From the NCBI GenBank assembly GCA_027475525.1, contig JAMWFC010000076.1, positions 1 to 64,000 on the forward strand: DNA of 64,000 nucleotides, read 5' to 3'. Origin of the DNA: Macrolepiota albuminosa. Taxonomy: Eukaryota; Basidiomycota; Agaricomycetes; Agaricales; Agaricaceae. Below, one piece after another: positions 27,705-38,743 of the stretch; position 1 is the stretch's first letter; every line of letters starts with the position of its first letter. A program made the position numbers and the translations under genes. A model generated the notes under the pieces. The model was not told the origin of the DNA. It worked only from the letters and a program-made list of their open reading frames with translations, and did not search any database.

Positions 27705-30700
27705 TCAGATGTTACGAACTGTTGAAATGCAGATTGGTTGAAGCCTACCAAGCTCCTTGATTGTGAGACCTGGAAGTGAAAAATCAGGAGAGGCAAATTC
27801 GACATTGGTGTTATCCACTTACGGCCAATTTTCCTACCGGAACCCTCGCCTAAACTTCCATCGGCAAGTTGTTGCTATAAATAGGTATTAGGCGACAGAA
27901 CCCTGGAATAGAGGTATGTATGACTATTACCTTACGTTCCTGCATGGCTAACACTCTATCTTCGACGGTATCAGAGATGACAAGGCGTTGAATGTCAACA
28001 GGGCGCGTTTGACCCAATCTGTGAACCCTGAGGCCCATGCATTAGCCAGTGGGATTTCTATACTTTGATTTGGGACGCACCGGTCAAACGATTGCGCTTC
28101 AATTGCCTGAGACCAGCCGAGATCAAGAGAGATAACATTGTTAGCACGGGTAAGGTTGAGACCAACACCTTCGGCATGTCAGTTTAACAGTACGTTGAAA
28201 ATATACAAGACAACTTGCCTCCACATTTTAGAGACATCAGCATTACTCGGGCTTTGTCTCTCGACATAAAAACACGGATAGCATGATCCCGCTTTGCCCG
28301 ATTCATATCGCCTTGGTATCTGGAAAGAAAATGTAGTCGGACAGGAAAGTAGAAATAATAAAGGGTATAATCACTTGACATGAATAACACCCTTCTCCGT
28401 CAAATAATCGGAAACAAGTGACAAACAACCTGTCCACTGAGAAACTACCAAAGTCTAAAACGAGAACAAAAGTGAAGTGGGAACAAGGATTGGTTGGGGC
28501 TATAACAAACCTTCTCGTCCGGATGCTCCTCAAAAAGTTTGCTTAGTCGTTCCATCATGTACTAATAAAGGAGCTCGTCAAAACCTGAATAACGAAAACG
28601 GTCGTCTCTACAAACTTTCATCTTGGTTGAAGGCAGAAATCTTGGCATGAGTCTGATTGCTTCGGCAGACCTGGGAATTCCCATTCCAAAGATGAGTTCC
28701 TTCTCTTCAGGTAACTCCTCATCATCCGAGTCGAGCACAACCGATGCCAGACTATTGGTTCGCTTTTTGTACAATCGCGGAGCATCCTTCTCATCATCCT
28801 CGACGATGAGATTGGACGTGTCCCCGTCGTCATCGTAGGATTCCGAACAAACAAATCTACGCGATCTCTCGGGCCTTGCTTTTCCACCCTTATTGACTTT
28901 ACGATCCGAGACGGTATCACCACCACCCACTTTGACATCAACATTGGACAAAAGCTCAGCATCAGTAGGCAAAAACGCTCTCAGAGGGAAGAGCTTTTCT
29001 GCACAAAAAGCGCCACGGCATGTGGGACCTGTCAATTCAAGATAAGGATAAAGCTTTGACAAAAAATGTATCTGGCATACAAGGACGCTCGTTGACTTTG
29101 TATCGGTTCGATTCAATCGGATTGATGGCTGGAGGCGTATTAAGAACGTCGACTTCGTAGTTCGAAAAGGTAGTAAATTAGTCTACAAGATTATACACAT
29201 AAATTGCTTACCAATGCAATCACGACAGAAGACGTGGCCGCAAGGGGTGACGACGGCGTCCGTAAAAGCGTCGAAACAGATTGGGCATTCCTCGTCTTCT
29301 ACTGTGGCATCGGCCGACTGGAAATTGCTTGAGATGTATGGACAACTCAATATCAAATATAAGTTGAACCTGTTTCTCCGCTTCCATCCGTTGCAAAGCG
29401 GAAGCTTTCAGCTTCGTCTTCATTCTCGCAACGAACTCTGAAGATACTAGTTTACAAGCTCGCATCAACTCTTGGTCCGTACCGCTTTCGTCGTCAGCTG
29501 GATCGTTGAAGATGAAAGCTGCTCCACCCTCTTGGACGAGCGAAGGATGAGAGCATATTTGTCGTAGTCGCAGCAAGAGGACAAGTACTTGTGTATAATT
29601 CCTTTGAGAAACATTTGAATTCCCCGACTGTAGAAAGATGTGAAGGACTATACTTGAGGACAGTACCAGCTTTGAGAAAACGATTGAAATTCGCCTGGGC
29701 ACCGGCTTCAACCTACAACGAAATTGGGGACGAAACTATGTTGAGGACATGAGAATAAAAGTCCATACCATCTTGTAAATGTCTCGCTCTTCTTTGGAAA
29801 ACTGGAGTTTCACGAGAGAAACCTTCCTTTCGGGCAATTCAATTAGGCGCTTGCCATCCATCGTGGTATCCTTCATACGCCGAAGCAAAAATGTTGTGAT
29901 GATGGCTTGCGAGCGTGAAATTGCGAGTGTGGCTAGTCCAACATCAATGTCATACTTTTACCATTCAACAAGAATCAGACGACTTACGTTTTTTCTTCTC
30001 CAAGCTCCCGATATGGCGCTGGAAATCTTCCCAGTCATACCATGGCCTAACTTTCAAGAACCTCAGATAACCGTAGATATCGATAAGGCTATTGACAATG
30101 GGGGTCCTAAATGATTAGGACATGAATGAAAAGGGTATTTCGTCCAAATTCAAATTACCCTGTAAGACACCATCGGTAGGTAGCCTTTAAATCCGCTACC
30201 GCCCTGGATGTTCCTAGATATAATCAGAAAAGCACCATCCTCCCATTGAAAAGACCCTACTTGTCCTTCGATTGCGAATAGATTGCGCCTCATCAAGAAC
30301 TACACGGAAAAACTATGAAGTATTTAATACACATATGTTTTAGAAGCAAAGTATCTAATTTACCTCGACCTGGAAGAGAAGTCCTTGCTCTTGTCTTTTC
30401 TTTGGCCTAACCACTTCATCCTCCGAATCGTTGACAATGAAGTCGTCCCTTTTCTTGGCCTTGGCCTGCTTCTTCATTTCATTTTCGTGATCAGGCCATT
30501 CCAGAGACATAGTCTTTAAAGTCATGACCGTCGTGAGCACAGACGAATTTATTCGAGGATAAAACTCTCACCGAGTAAGTTGTCAGTATAACATCGTATC
30601 TAAGCAAATCTTGTTTCTTCTTAGGTTTTGTTGAACCTGCAGTTTTACAATGAGACGAACGAGTGATTCTGGATCGAGGGGCGAACCATGATAGATCAAG

Positions 30701-32885
30701 CATTGCAGATTGCAGCTAGTCTTCAGCTCTATCTCCAATTTCCATTGGTCAAGAAGGGCAGTTGGAGCAATGATAAGATTGGTCTTGCACATCGGATTTT
30801 TCGACTGGTTCTTTATGAGAGTAGCAATCCTGTTGAAATAAAGAATAAGTTAAGTGCGAGAGAAGCCAAAATGGGACACGCGCATTTGAACAGTCTTAAA
30901 TCAACGAACAGAGTTAGCCCACCATAGAATGCAGAACTGGCAGTACCGACCTTGCCAAGTCCCATGTCATCTGCTAAACAGCCGCCTCTGAACCGGCTTT
31001 TCTCCTTCTCAATCATCCAAGCTACACCGATCGTTTGATGAGGCATCAAGGGAACTTCCATACCAGGCAGAAGCTCATACTGGCTCTGAAGACCCAATTT
31101 CTCGAGTGCTTGTTCAAGCCTGGCATTTCCATCAAACTGCTGGGCATTTCCAGCCTCGATAAGAAACTTATCGATGCTAGAGTGGAGGTCAATGTTGTGT
31201 AAACACAGGAGAAGTAAGACTCACTCGTCCGCCTTGGCTTGCGGTTCAGCAAAAGTGTCAGAACCTCTGATGTAGGTGTCACCATTCTCGTCAAAGTTCT
31301 CATAGCTTTGACATGGCATAGCCTCAGGGATCTCTGGGTTGATGCTCTGCAAAACACCGCAATCAAGTTCATCATCGTACTCATGATGGTTAACCGCCAT
31401 CCTATCGTAAGCCATGTGGAAAGGGAGAGAGATGCTCGAATCCAATGCAACGGGAGGCTGGCCTCGAACGACCTGATTTTGGAATAATTGCAATTGTGGA
31501 GTAGCCGAAACAACTTTATCTTCCAGGAAATCTGATGTGTGAAATATCGAGAAGGCAGGCACACTCGCAAGTGGAGCGTTGAGGTTATCCTTGTGGCGCT
31601 GGAAAGAGGTAAGGAAGGCAGGTGCATTCTCCATACGATTAAGTTCAACTTTAGTATGTTTTTTCTTGCGTCTAGAGCTGTCGAGGACGTTTTCATCTGT
31701 GATAATTTCGTCCTGAATGACAGAGTTGTTGGCTCGATGGGCTTCTATGTTCAAAGGTGTAGCCTGATTGACAAGAGGATAATCAAGGATGACGAAGTTC
31801 GCGGGTATCTCTTCAAGCCTGCGTCTTTTTACGTCCGGAGTCATTTGCTGGATTTGCGCGGGCTCATTTGTAGTGCTATCGGTATTCGATAAGCGCTTGC
31901 GCGACAATTGGGCTTCCGTAGTCTCAGTAGCTGGGATGACATTGGATACGTTCCACATAGGGGTAGGCGTGGCAGAATTGCTAGAGAAAGTAGCAGGTTC
32001 TGCATTTATATGCACAAAGCTGGACGCATTGTGGCTATGAATTTGAGGAAATGCTGTGGAGCTGGAGAGATATCCAGAAAGCTTGATCTCTGTGGGCTCC
32101 GATTTTACACGTGAGTAATCGTTGACTGTTTCAAGATGCTGTGCAGTCGCATGTCTATTTGAGGGAGGGCGAAACGAGTTGTCAAGAACACGAGATTGTT
32201 CCATCTTCACGTCCAATGGGCATGCCTATGTCTATCCAATAGGTATCTATCAAATATATACTATATTTGTCACTCACAGCATAATTCATAACAGATCCTA
32301 ATACAGCCACAGCCTGTTGCTTGCCGTGTCCGTACTTGGCATGCGTGGCATGCAGGGCGATATGATCCTGGATACACTGGGTTGAGAGGTAATTAATGGA
32401 GAGGAAAGTAGAAGAAATATACATGATATGCAGATAAAGAACCTAGGCCATCCTGGAGGCCGCCATCGGGAGAGCTGGAGCGTTGAGTGAGGGAAATGAT
32501 TGAATTATTGCAGCCGTTCTTGAGGCAAGTCACCTTGCCAACTAGGAAAACGTGCTGAGTGTCGAAGTAGTTCATGGATCTAACTCCAGATACTTACATC
32601 CTGATCCTGGTTCTAATGTTAAGTGGAACTACACGAGAAGTAAGTGAAACTTAGCACGAAGGAAGCTAACTCTGAGACGATTAATTTACGTTGATATCAC
32701 AAGGGTATAAGACAACGTGTTGGAGTAGCTCGTCGAGGTACGCGCTCGGGACCGTTTCATCCTAAAAGGAGCATATGTAAAGAGCCACAATGAAAGCGAG
32801 AAGTGATACGTACAGGAGCATCGGTTGAGAATCCAAGATGTGATTTGGCAAGAGCCAAAAGCTTAGATATATCCTTTGTCGCCAT
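27705..32885 (-). CDS. SNF2-family RING-finger translocase (ULS1/RAD5/RAD16-type)
   Basis: The gene starts at the ATG at 32,885 ([18 protein letters not shown]) and ends at a TGA at 27,705, with many 45-70 nt introns. A long Ser/Pro/Asn-rich N-terminal region (32.2-31.2 kb) precedes the ATPase: [31 protein letters not shown] (Walker A, about 30.96 kb), [32 protein letters not shown] (DEAQ box, about 30.27 kb) and [18 protein letters not shown]3HC4 RING finger ([22 protein letters not shown], with 20 of its residues at 29.29-29.23 kb) is inserted before the C-terminal helicase half, which ends with [17 protein letters not shown]. An acidic DE/Ser stretch and basic KKR-type signals suggest nuclear location. 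Such proteins move along chromatin and ubiquitylate bound proteins in genome stability. Frames join throughout; I see no clear break. Exact orthologue not assigned. Confidence 0.8.
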
Positions 32886-33635
32886 ACAAACGGCGAAAAA
32901 AGGGAATGTTGATGGTTATGGGACAAAAGAGGCGCGTCTATAAAGCGGTGCGACAACTAATTTAAGTCTCAAGCGCGCGTTTGCCCACACCACGTGACCG
33001 CAAGCACAGCCTTTTTGTCAACAAATCTGTTCTCCAAAACCCCTCAAGCAATGCAAGACTCAATGTGCTGATGATAGTCGCATTATAACCCGAGATCATT
33101 CACGAACTTCTCTGTAATACCCCATGATTCAATTCTCAGCTGTCCGTTCCGTAAGATGACTTGCAAACCTGCGCGATCTGTCTGTAGGGGTACCTTCTAG
33201 ATACGTACTGCGATTTGTTGCCTGTCGTCTTGATGCGGCTGCAAACTGGGTTGTAGGTGGGTGCATTGGGTGAGCGACGACCAATCCAACAAGCCACTTT
33301 GAGGATGTAGAAAAAGCCAATTTGCGTGAATATATCGACACCTTCAGGGCAAAGGGATGTCTATTATCGGACTGGATAGATTGGCCGCTTTTTAGAGCTT
33401 TATAGAACCTGCGTGTCCCACCTAGCCCCTCTAATTAGAAGGGGAGGAAGGGGGTTACCTACCCCCCTAATTAGAGGGATTTTGTTAGCTGTTGGTTAAA
33501 AATATGAATAATTATATGAATTTTGTGTGAGAATTTCCAGTAGAAGCTGGCGGCATTGAGGTTGACAGATCATCTGTCAACACTGCTAGCAGTGAAACCT
33601 GTTTCCACTAGAAAGAGAGACAAGAACAGCTGTCG
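32886..33635. other. SNF2 upstream region and edge of the repeat block
   Basis: The first few hundred bases should hold the SNF2 promoter. No supported gene follows. An imperfect inverted repeat lies at about 33,427-33,480 (CCCCTCTAATTAGAAGGGG and CCCCCTAATTAGAGGG). From about 33.5 kb the DNA becomes AT-rich and CpG-poor, marking the border of the transposon block. Confidence 0.45.
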
Positions 33636-33789
33636 TACTACTTCAATGTTGTTTTCCCAAATACATAAGCAATCTCTTGCCACAAGAGTGAGGATAATTT
33701 ATACTTTTTGCTTACTACTTCAATGTTGTTTTCCCAAATACATAAGCAATCTCTTGCCACAAGAGTGAGGATAATTTATACTTTTTGCT
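33636..33789. repeat. 77-bp tandem duplication
   Basis: Two copies start at 33,636 and 33,713 (TACTACTTCAATGTTG...). The period is exactly 77 bp, the same as at more than a dozen other places in the window, so it is probably an assembly scar. Confidence 0.7.
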
Positions 33790-33912
33790 GAGCTGTTTCT
33801 AAAATGAAAATCATATTTATTTACTATTATACTGCTGGCAGAAATAGCATGGAAATCTTAAAAAAATTTCATTGCATGTTTATGTTAGAGAAATCATATA
33901 AAGGCTCTCAAC

Positions 33913-34057
33913 ACACTTCAGGGCATGACAGAGATTTCTGAAGAATCATCTATTAGAAACAGGTCATGTGATTTCTAACAAGTGGTTTTCTAGAAAATTG
34001 TGTAAAAATTGCCTAATTAGGAAATTTTAATGTAAATTTCTAGAGAAACACTTGCCT
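33913..34057. mobile_element. CACTTC-type MITE, right end lost
   Basis: The left terminus reads CACTTCAGGGCATGACAGAG and is followed by TATTAGAAACAGGTCATG, as in the complete copy at 34,179. The sequence departs after about 34,057, so the right end is missing. Confidence 0.65.
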
Positions 34058-34178
34058 CTGCAGTTAAACGAAGGTATGAAAAATGTAGCGCTGAACGGAT
34101 CACACATTCGTGTGACCCACATGTATTGATAAGGGCCTAAGGCAAAGCTAGCTGGCTACTTAACTACATAACAATTGT

Positions 34179-34384
34179 CACTTCAGGGCATACCAGAGAT
34201 TTCTGGAGAAACATCAATTAGAAACAGGTCAGATAATTTCTAACAAGTATTTCTCTAGAAAATTCTGGAAAAATTGCCTTATTAGGAAATTTTTATGAAA
34301 GTTTCTGGAGAAACACTCATTAAAAATTACATGACCTGTTTTTAATGGATGTTTCTTCAGAAATCTATGGCATGCCCTGAAGTG
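34179..34384. mobile_element. Complete CACTTC-type MITE (206 bp)
   Basis: Perfect outer termini CACTTCAGGGCAT ... ATGCCCTGAAGTG with inverted repeats of about 55 bp. They are flanked by the 3-bp duplication TGT (34,176-34,178 and 34,385-34,387). The CACT terminus plus 3-bp duplication recalls the CACTA/EnSpm superfamily, but no transposase is present here, so the assignment is an inference. It is non-coding. Confidence 0.8.
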
Positions 34385-34479
34385 TGTATCATTAAAATAA
34401 AAAAGGGTGAGGTGGGAGGGTCAATTAAAAAAGGGGGACTAAAAATAGACTAAAATGACTAGAAGTAAAAACTGTAAGT

Positions 34480-35015
34480 GGGAGGCCACCGTGACCTTCC
34501 CATCACATGCTTACTTTTAGATATTTCAGTGATGATAGAAATAAAAGTTCTATACACTGAAATAGCTAAGTGAGAGGTGAGAAGTGCTCACCATAGGGCC
34601 ATGGATTATGTCTCACCAATAATATCTGAAATCGGTGATGATAGAAATAAAAGTTCTATGCACCAAAATAGTGATAACAAAAAGTGTAAGTAAAAAATTA
34701 TAAAGTACAAGAAGCGATATGTGAGAACTGTATGTCGACAGTACTCATGGTGAGACAAAATTCGTAACGTGAGAGAGCGACTGTGCGCTCATCTGGGCAG
34801 CCAGAGGAGAAGGAGAAGGACGACTGAGAAAGCTACCCAGAATGTCTAAGACCATAAGTCTTACTGCTTACAACATGGAAACCGCCAAACTCTGGCAATG
34901 TGCTGAGAATGGCATCTGGCCGAAAAAAAAGGAGAGGGGTGATGTGACAATCAGAGGACTTCTTGGCACGCAGAGGCCTTCAAAAACGCTCCTCACCTCT
35001 GGTAGTCGCCTTTAT
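34480..35015 (-). repeat. Dispersed SINE-like repeat, reverse copy
   Basis: Reverse-strand relative of 26,586-27,070. It keeps GGAAGGTCACGG at one end and AGGCGACTACC at the other. The hairpin region (ACTTTTAGATATTTC-type) is partly duplicated (GATGATAGAAATAAAAGTTC at 34,529 and again near 34,635). Confidence 0.55.
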
Positions 35016-35027
35016 GCTGATTAAAAT

Positions 35028-35246
35028 CGCATGATCTAATGAATGTTTTTTTAGAAATCTTTGATGTGCTCTAAAGTGACAGATATTGAAAGCTATTATA
35101 TAATTCTTTTAACATTTCTCTTTGTTTTGTTTTTAATAAAAAAAAATTGAAAGTTCACTACTACAAAACTAGTTGTGACTTCAAAGCATGACAGAGATTT
35201 TTAAAAAAAATTTATTAAAAACAGGTTATATAATTTTTAATTAGCA
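35028..35246. repeat. Two decayed MITE termini
   Basis: A right terminus (ATGATCTAATGAATGTTTTT ... CTAAAGTG, 35,028-35,078) and a left terminus (GACTTCAAAGCATGACAGAG, from about 35,176) of the CACTTC MITE family. Both carry many C-to-T and G-to-A changes relative to the complete copy. Between them is AT-rich filler. Confidence 0.5.
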
Positions 35247-35720
35247 TAAAGGTGAGTGCCAAAGATAGCAAGCATTTTTGGAGGCCTCTGCATGCACAGA
35301 AGTGTCTCCATTCATGCCTGTGCCTTTCTTTTCTCTCTAGTCTGTAAGCTGATCTTGGCATAGCACCAAGAGCTGGCAGATGCCATATTGTGGTCAGCAT
35401 GGCATATAGTTTCAGACATCTTAGATAGCTTTGCTTCAGTCCACAGCCTTCTTCTCAGCTGTCCAGATAAGCACTCGGTTGCTTTTTCACATTATTGTTT
35501 TTTTCACTAGCATTTTTGTTTGCATTTACAGTTATTGTATTATACTTGTATTTTTTTTATTTAATTCCTGTCTTGTCTCTTTTTATTGATGAGAATACTA
35601 CAGTGGCCATCTGATGAGCCAGACTCACCTCTTACCTTAAATATTTTGACTTCTCAAAAACTATCTTTCACTGCATCTTCTCAAGATGAAATATCTAAAG
35701 TAAATACATAATAGGAAGGC
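35247..35720 (+). repeat. Dispersed SINE-like repeat, decayed copy
   Basis: Same orientation as 26,586-27,070, with clear alignment through GGAGGCCTCTGCATGC, the CCAAGAGCTGGCAG stretch and the GAAATATCTAAAGTAA end. CpG positions of the GC-rich copy are TpG or CpA here (GCGTTTTCGGAGG becomes GCATTTTTGGAGG). Confidence 0.6.
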
Positions 35721-36197
35721 TCGCTGATAGAACTACATATAGGCTAAGTGCATTAATAGCAGGCTTAGCATTGGCTCCAGACACTTTGCTGCACTTGTTC
35801 TGAACTTGACATATATGATTTATCCATTTTAGGCCTTATCCAATGGCTATGTACAACAAGCATCAGATCTGATCAGTGATAGTGCCGGCAGCAGCTGAAA
35901 TAACAGATAACAGCTGAAATCATGCTATCAGCAAGCATTGACAAATAACAACTCAATTAGCACATGGTGCAGCTAGCTAATGACAGTACTTATGAATTAA
36001 AGATAATAGCATTTACTTATGACAGATAGCTTGGCATTTTACTTTGGTGCCTAATATCTCTTGATGTCCTTTATCAGTACAGATAGACCACATGCTTGTT
36101 CACTTTTTACTATTTAGTTTAATGTATGGTGTTTACTTATAGTTCATTGCTTCTTGGTGATCTTTAGTCAATTAGTGATGGTGAACTCATTTTACTA
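35721..36197. other. AT-rich repeat debris, no gene
   Basis: No open frame of note and no recognised repeat terminus. The sequence is CpG-poor, like the rest of the block, and is probably decayed transposon sequence. Confidence 0.4.
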
Positions 36198-36559
36198 TAC
36201 TGGCTCAAAAAACTGCCCTAATGTTTGGCCTTTTTAGAAAGATTTACATGGTGTGCAACAATTATATAAGCAAAAAATTGTAGGAATTTACATGACATAC
36301 AACTGCATCCTGGCTTTATAATAACATATAAAAATGTGATTTGAATAAGAACTCACTGATTAATAAATTGAACAAAATATTTAATTATTAGGGCAGTTTT
36401 TTGGCTCACTTTAATTTTCATATTTTCTCAATACTTTTCAGCAGTAGAAAATGGAAACACCTTGTGAGAAGTATAAACAATGTTATGTGATCTTGTTTGT
36501 ACTAATTTAACATGTTCAACTTCAATCAATTACTTTCTTGATACTCTACTACCACCATC

Positions 36560-37672
36560 ATGCAATCTGTTTCTGCTGCCAATTGCTCTTTTGTTGCTTT
36601 TCTCCTCAATAAGGGGTATTCTCAGCATCAAATCCAAGCAAAAACTGGCCTGAGAAAGGGCACTGTGGGAAGGATCAGCAAAGAGCTGGAGAGCAACAAA
36701 GAGAATTATTCTGGAGGTCATTTTTTCAAGCTTACAGCACGTGACAAACAGTCTATGATTTGTCAAATTACTACTGGGAAGCTGAGTAATGCTGTTCAAG
36801 CTACACAGTTCATTAATTCTGTCATCTCTAGTTCTGTCAATTCTCAGACAGTCAGAAATACATTGAAGGAGGCAGGCTTTTGCTCAGCAACAAAGAAGAA
36901 AGTTTCTATGCTCAAGGCTGCTTATCATGCAAAGCGGCTCAAATTTGCTCAGTATCATGAAAACTAGACAGTGGAGGATTGGAAAAGGGTTTTGTAGAGT
37001 GACAAGACAAAGATTAATCAGATTGAATCAGATAGAAAGGTATATGTGTGGAAAATTCCAGGAGGACTAGTATCTGACCGCACCATTATATCAACTGTCA
37101 AGCATGGAGGAGAAAACAATTTAATGAAAACAATTTAATGGTATAGGGCTGCATAGATTGGAATGGAGTAGGGAAGCTCATAGAAGTTCAGGAGAAGATG
37201 GATGCTGCACAGTATTGTGAGATTTTGGATGAGAGAGTCATGGAAAGCTTTGAGAAGTTGAAAATGAAGGAGGAAGAACAATATTTTCAGCAGAACAACG
37301 ACCTAAAATACACCTCCAAACAGGCAACAACTTGGTTTTCTGATAACAACATCATTGTAATATCCTGGCCTGCCCAATTCCCTGACCTCAATTCCATTGA
37401 ACATCTCTGGATTTACATCAAGCGCAAACTTTTGGAGTATGAGATACCTCCTAAAGAAGTGCATGAGTTGTGGGAGAGAGTGGTCAAGGAATAGAATGAA
37501 ATACCATCAGAGGTATGCCAAAGCCTCATAGAGAGCATGCCTAGAAGGATCAAGGCAGTTATAAAGGCAAATATGAAATACCATCAGAGGTATGCCAAAG
37601 CCTCATAGAGAGCATGCCTAGAAGGATCAAGGCAGTTATAAAGGCAAATAGAGGCCATACCAAGTACTAGAT
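36560..37672 (+). pseudogene. Tc1-type DDE transposase, decayed
   Basis: The first part (36,560-36,967) encodes the helix-turn-helix domains (LLNKGYSQHQIQAKTGLRKG, then the Tc3-like second domain ending AKRLKFAQYHEN). After a TAG the frame continues EDWKRVL*SDETKIN with the first catalytic Asp. Near 37,320-37,430 it reads WFSDNNIIVISWPAQFPDLN followed by SIEHLWIYIKRKL, matching the DD34E pattern, with the second Asp region changed (QQNNDLKYTS). Three Trp codons have become TAG, and a short duplication near 37,120 shifts the frame. A 77-bp duplication (37,496-37,649) lies near the 3' end. It is inactive. Confidence 0.8.
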
Positions 37673-37787
37673 ATGAAAATTAAAGTAAATTAAAGTGGGT
37701 CAAAAAACTGCTCCAATGATTAAATATTTTGTTTGATTTATTCATCAGCGAGTTCTTGTTTAAATCACATGATTTATATGTCATTAT

Positions 37788-38615
37788 TGTCAGGTTCCGC
37801 TGAGTCGGGGGCCTTCCAGGAAAGCAATCGCCCTTACAATGCGGACTTGACCCACAGATACTCGGGTGTCTGGAACTCCGGGGCTAGGACTCCGGGGTTC
37901 AAGACGTGGACAGGGAAATCCCGGGAGAGGGGACTTAGTCCGGGGGTTTTGGGTGGTGGGTAACGGGGGAGTTGTTCAAGACGTGGACAGGGAAATCCCG
38001 GGAGAGGGGACTTAGTCCGGGGGTTTTGGGTGGTGGGTAACGGGGGAGTTCGGTGGGGGTCGAGTCGTGAACCGGAGGTTCTAAGACGGGACCAAGTTAG
38101 TAAGTTAAAGTCGCGGAGTGCGTACCAGTCTTAGAGCACGCGATTATCCAAGCATGCCAGTCAAGCATGCCAGTCAATGCGTACCAGTCAAATAAAGGGC
38201 ACGCAACAATCCAAGTAAAGCAAAGTAACAGTGTATGTAATATCAAGACTGGCAAATACAACAGGGAGCTATGCTATAAGTACTACGGGACCGGGTCTTG
38301 GGGTTCCGGGGTGTCTGGGATGGGTTCCGGGGGTCATTGAGTAGCGGCAGGGGCTGTATACCGGGATCGCGCGTGTGGGGCGCACAATCAATTGGCACGG
38401 AGGGAGCCGTGATGCGTGATGCGTGATGGCTGGGAACGAGTCACGTGATCCGATCGCTGATCGGGGCCGGTGGTGGCTGATGGCGGTTCTTGATGCGCGT
38501 GATGGCGGTGTCGGCGGTCGTGATGGCGGGGCATGTCCTGTGGGGTCGGAGGGAGGGTCCCGGATGGTGTTCCGGGGGTGTCCCGGGGTGGGCCCGGAGG
38601 GGAGGGGTCGTGACA
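37788..38615 (-). repeat. 3' LTR of the gypsy element
   Basis: 828 bp as given, including a 77-bp tandem duplication (37,897-38,050). Removing one copy gives 751 bp, exactly the length of the other LTR. Against that LTR I count at least fifteen differences in the first ~500 bp, all transitions. Confidence 0.85.
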
Positions 38616-38637
38616 TCACCCCCCCCTCAGCGCTGAG
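38616..38637 (-). promoter_or_regulatory. Polypurine tract next to the 3' LTR
   Basis: On the minus strand the LTR is directly preceded by GAGGGGGGGGTGA, the expected primer site for plus-strand DNA synthesis during reverse transcription. Confidence 0.65.
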
Positions 38638-38743
38638 ACCCTCCAAGGCGTGCGTAGCCAGTGGTTCGGACCGGGGGTCAACCGTGGGATCCGGCACCTG
38701 ACCTGCCACGTATCGAAAAAAAATTTCACCGTCAAGTTCAAAC

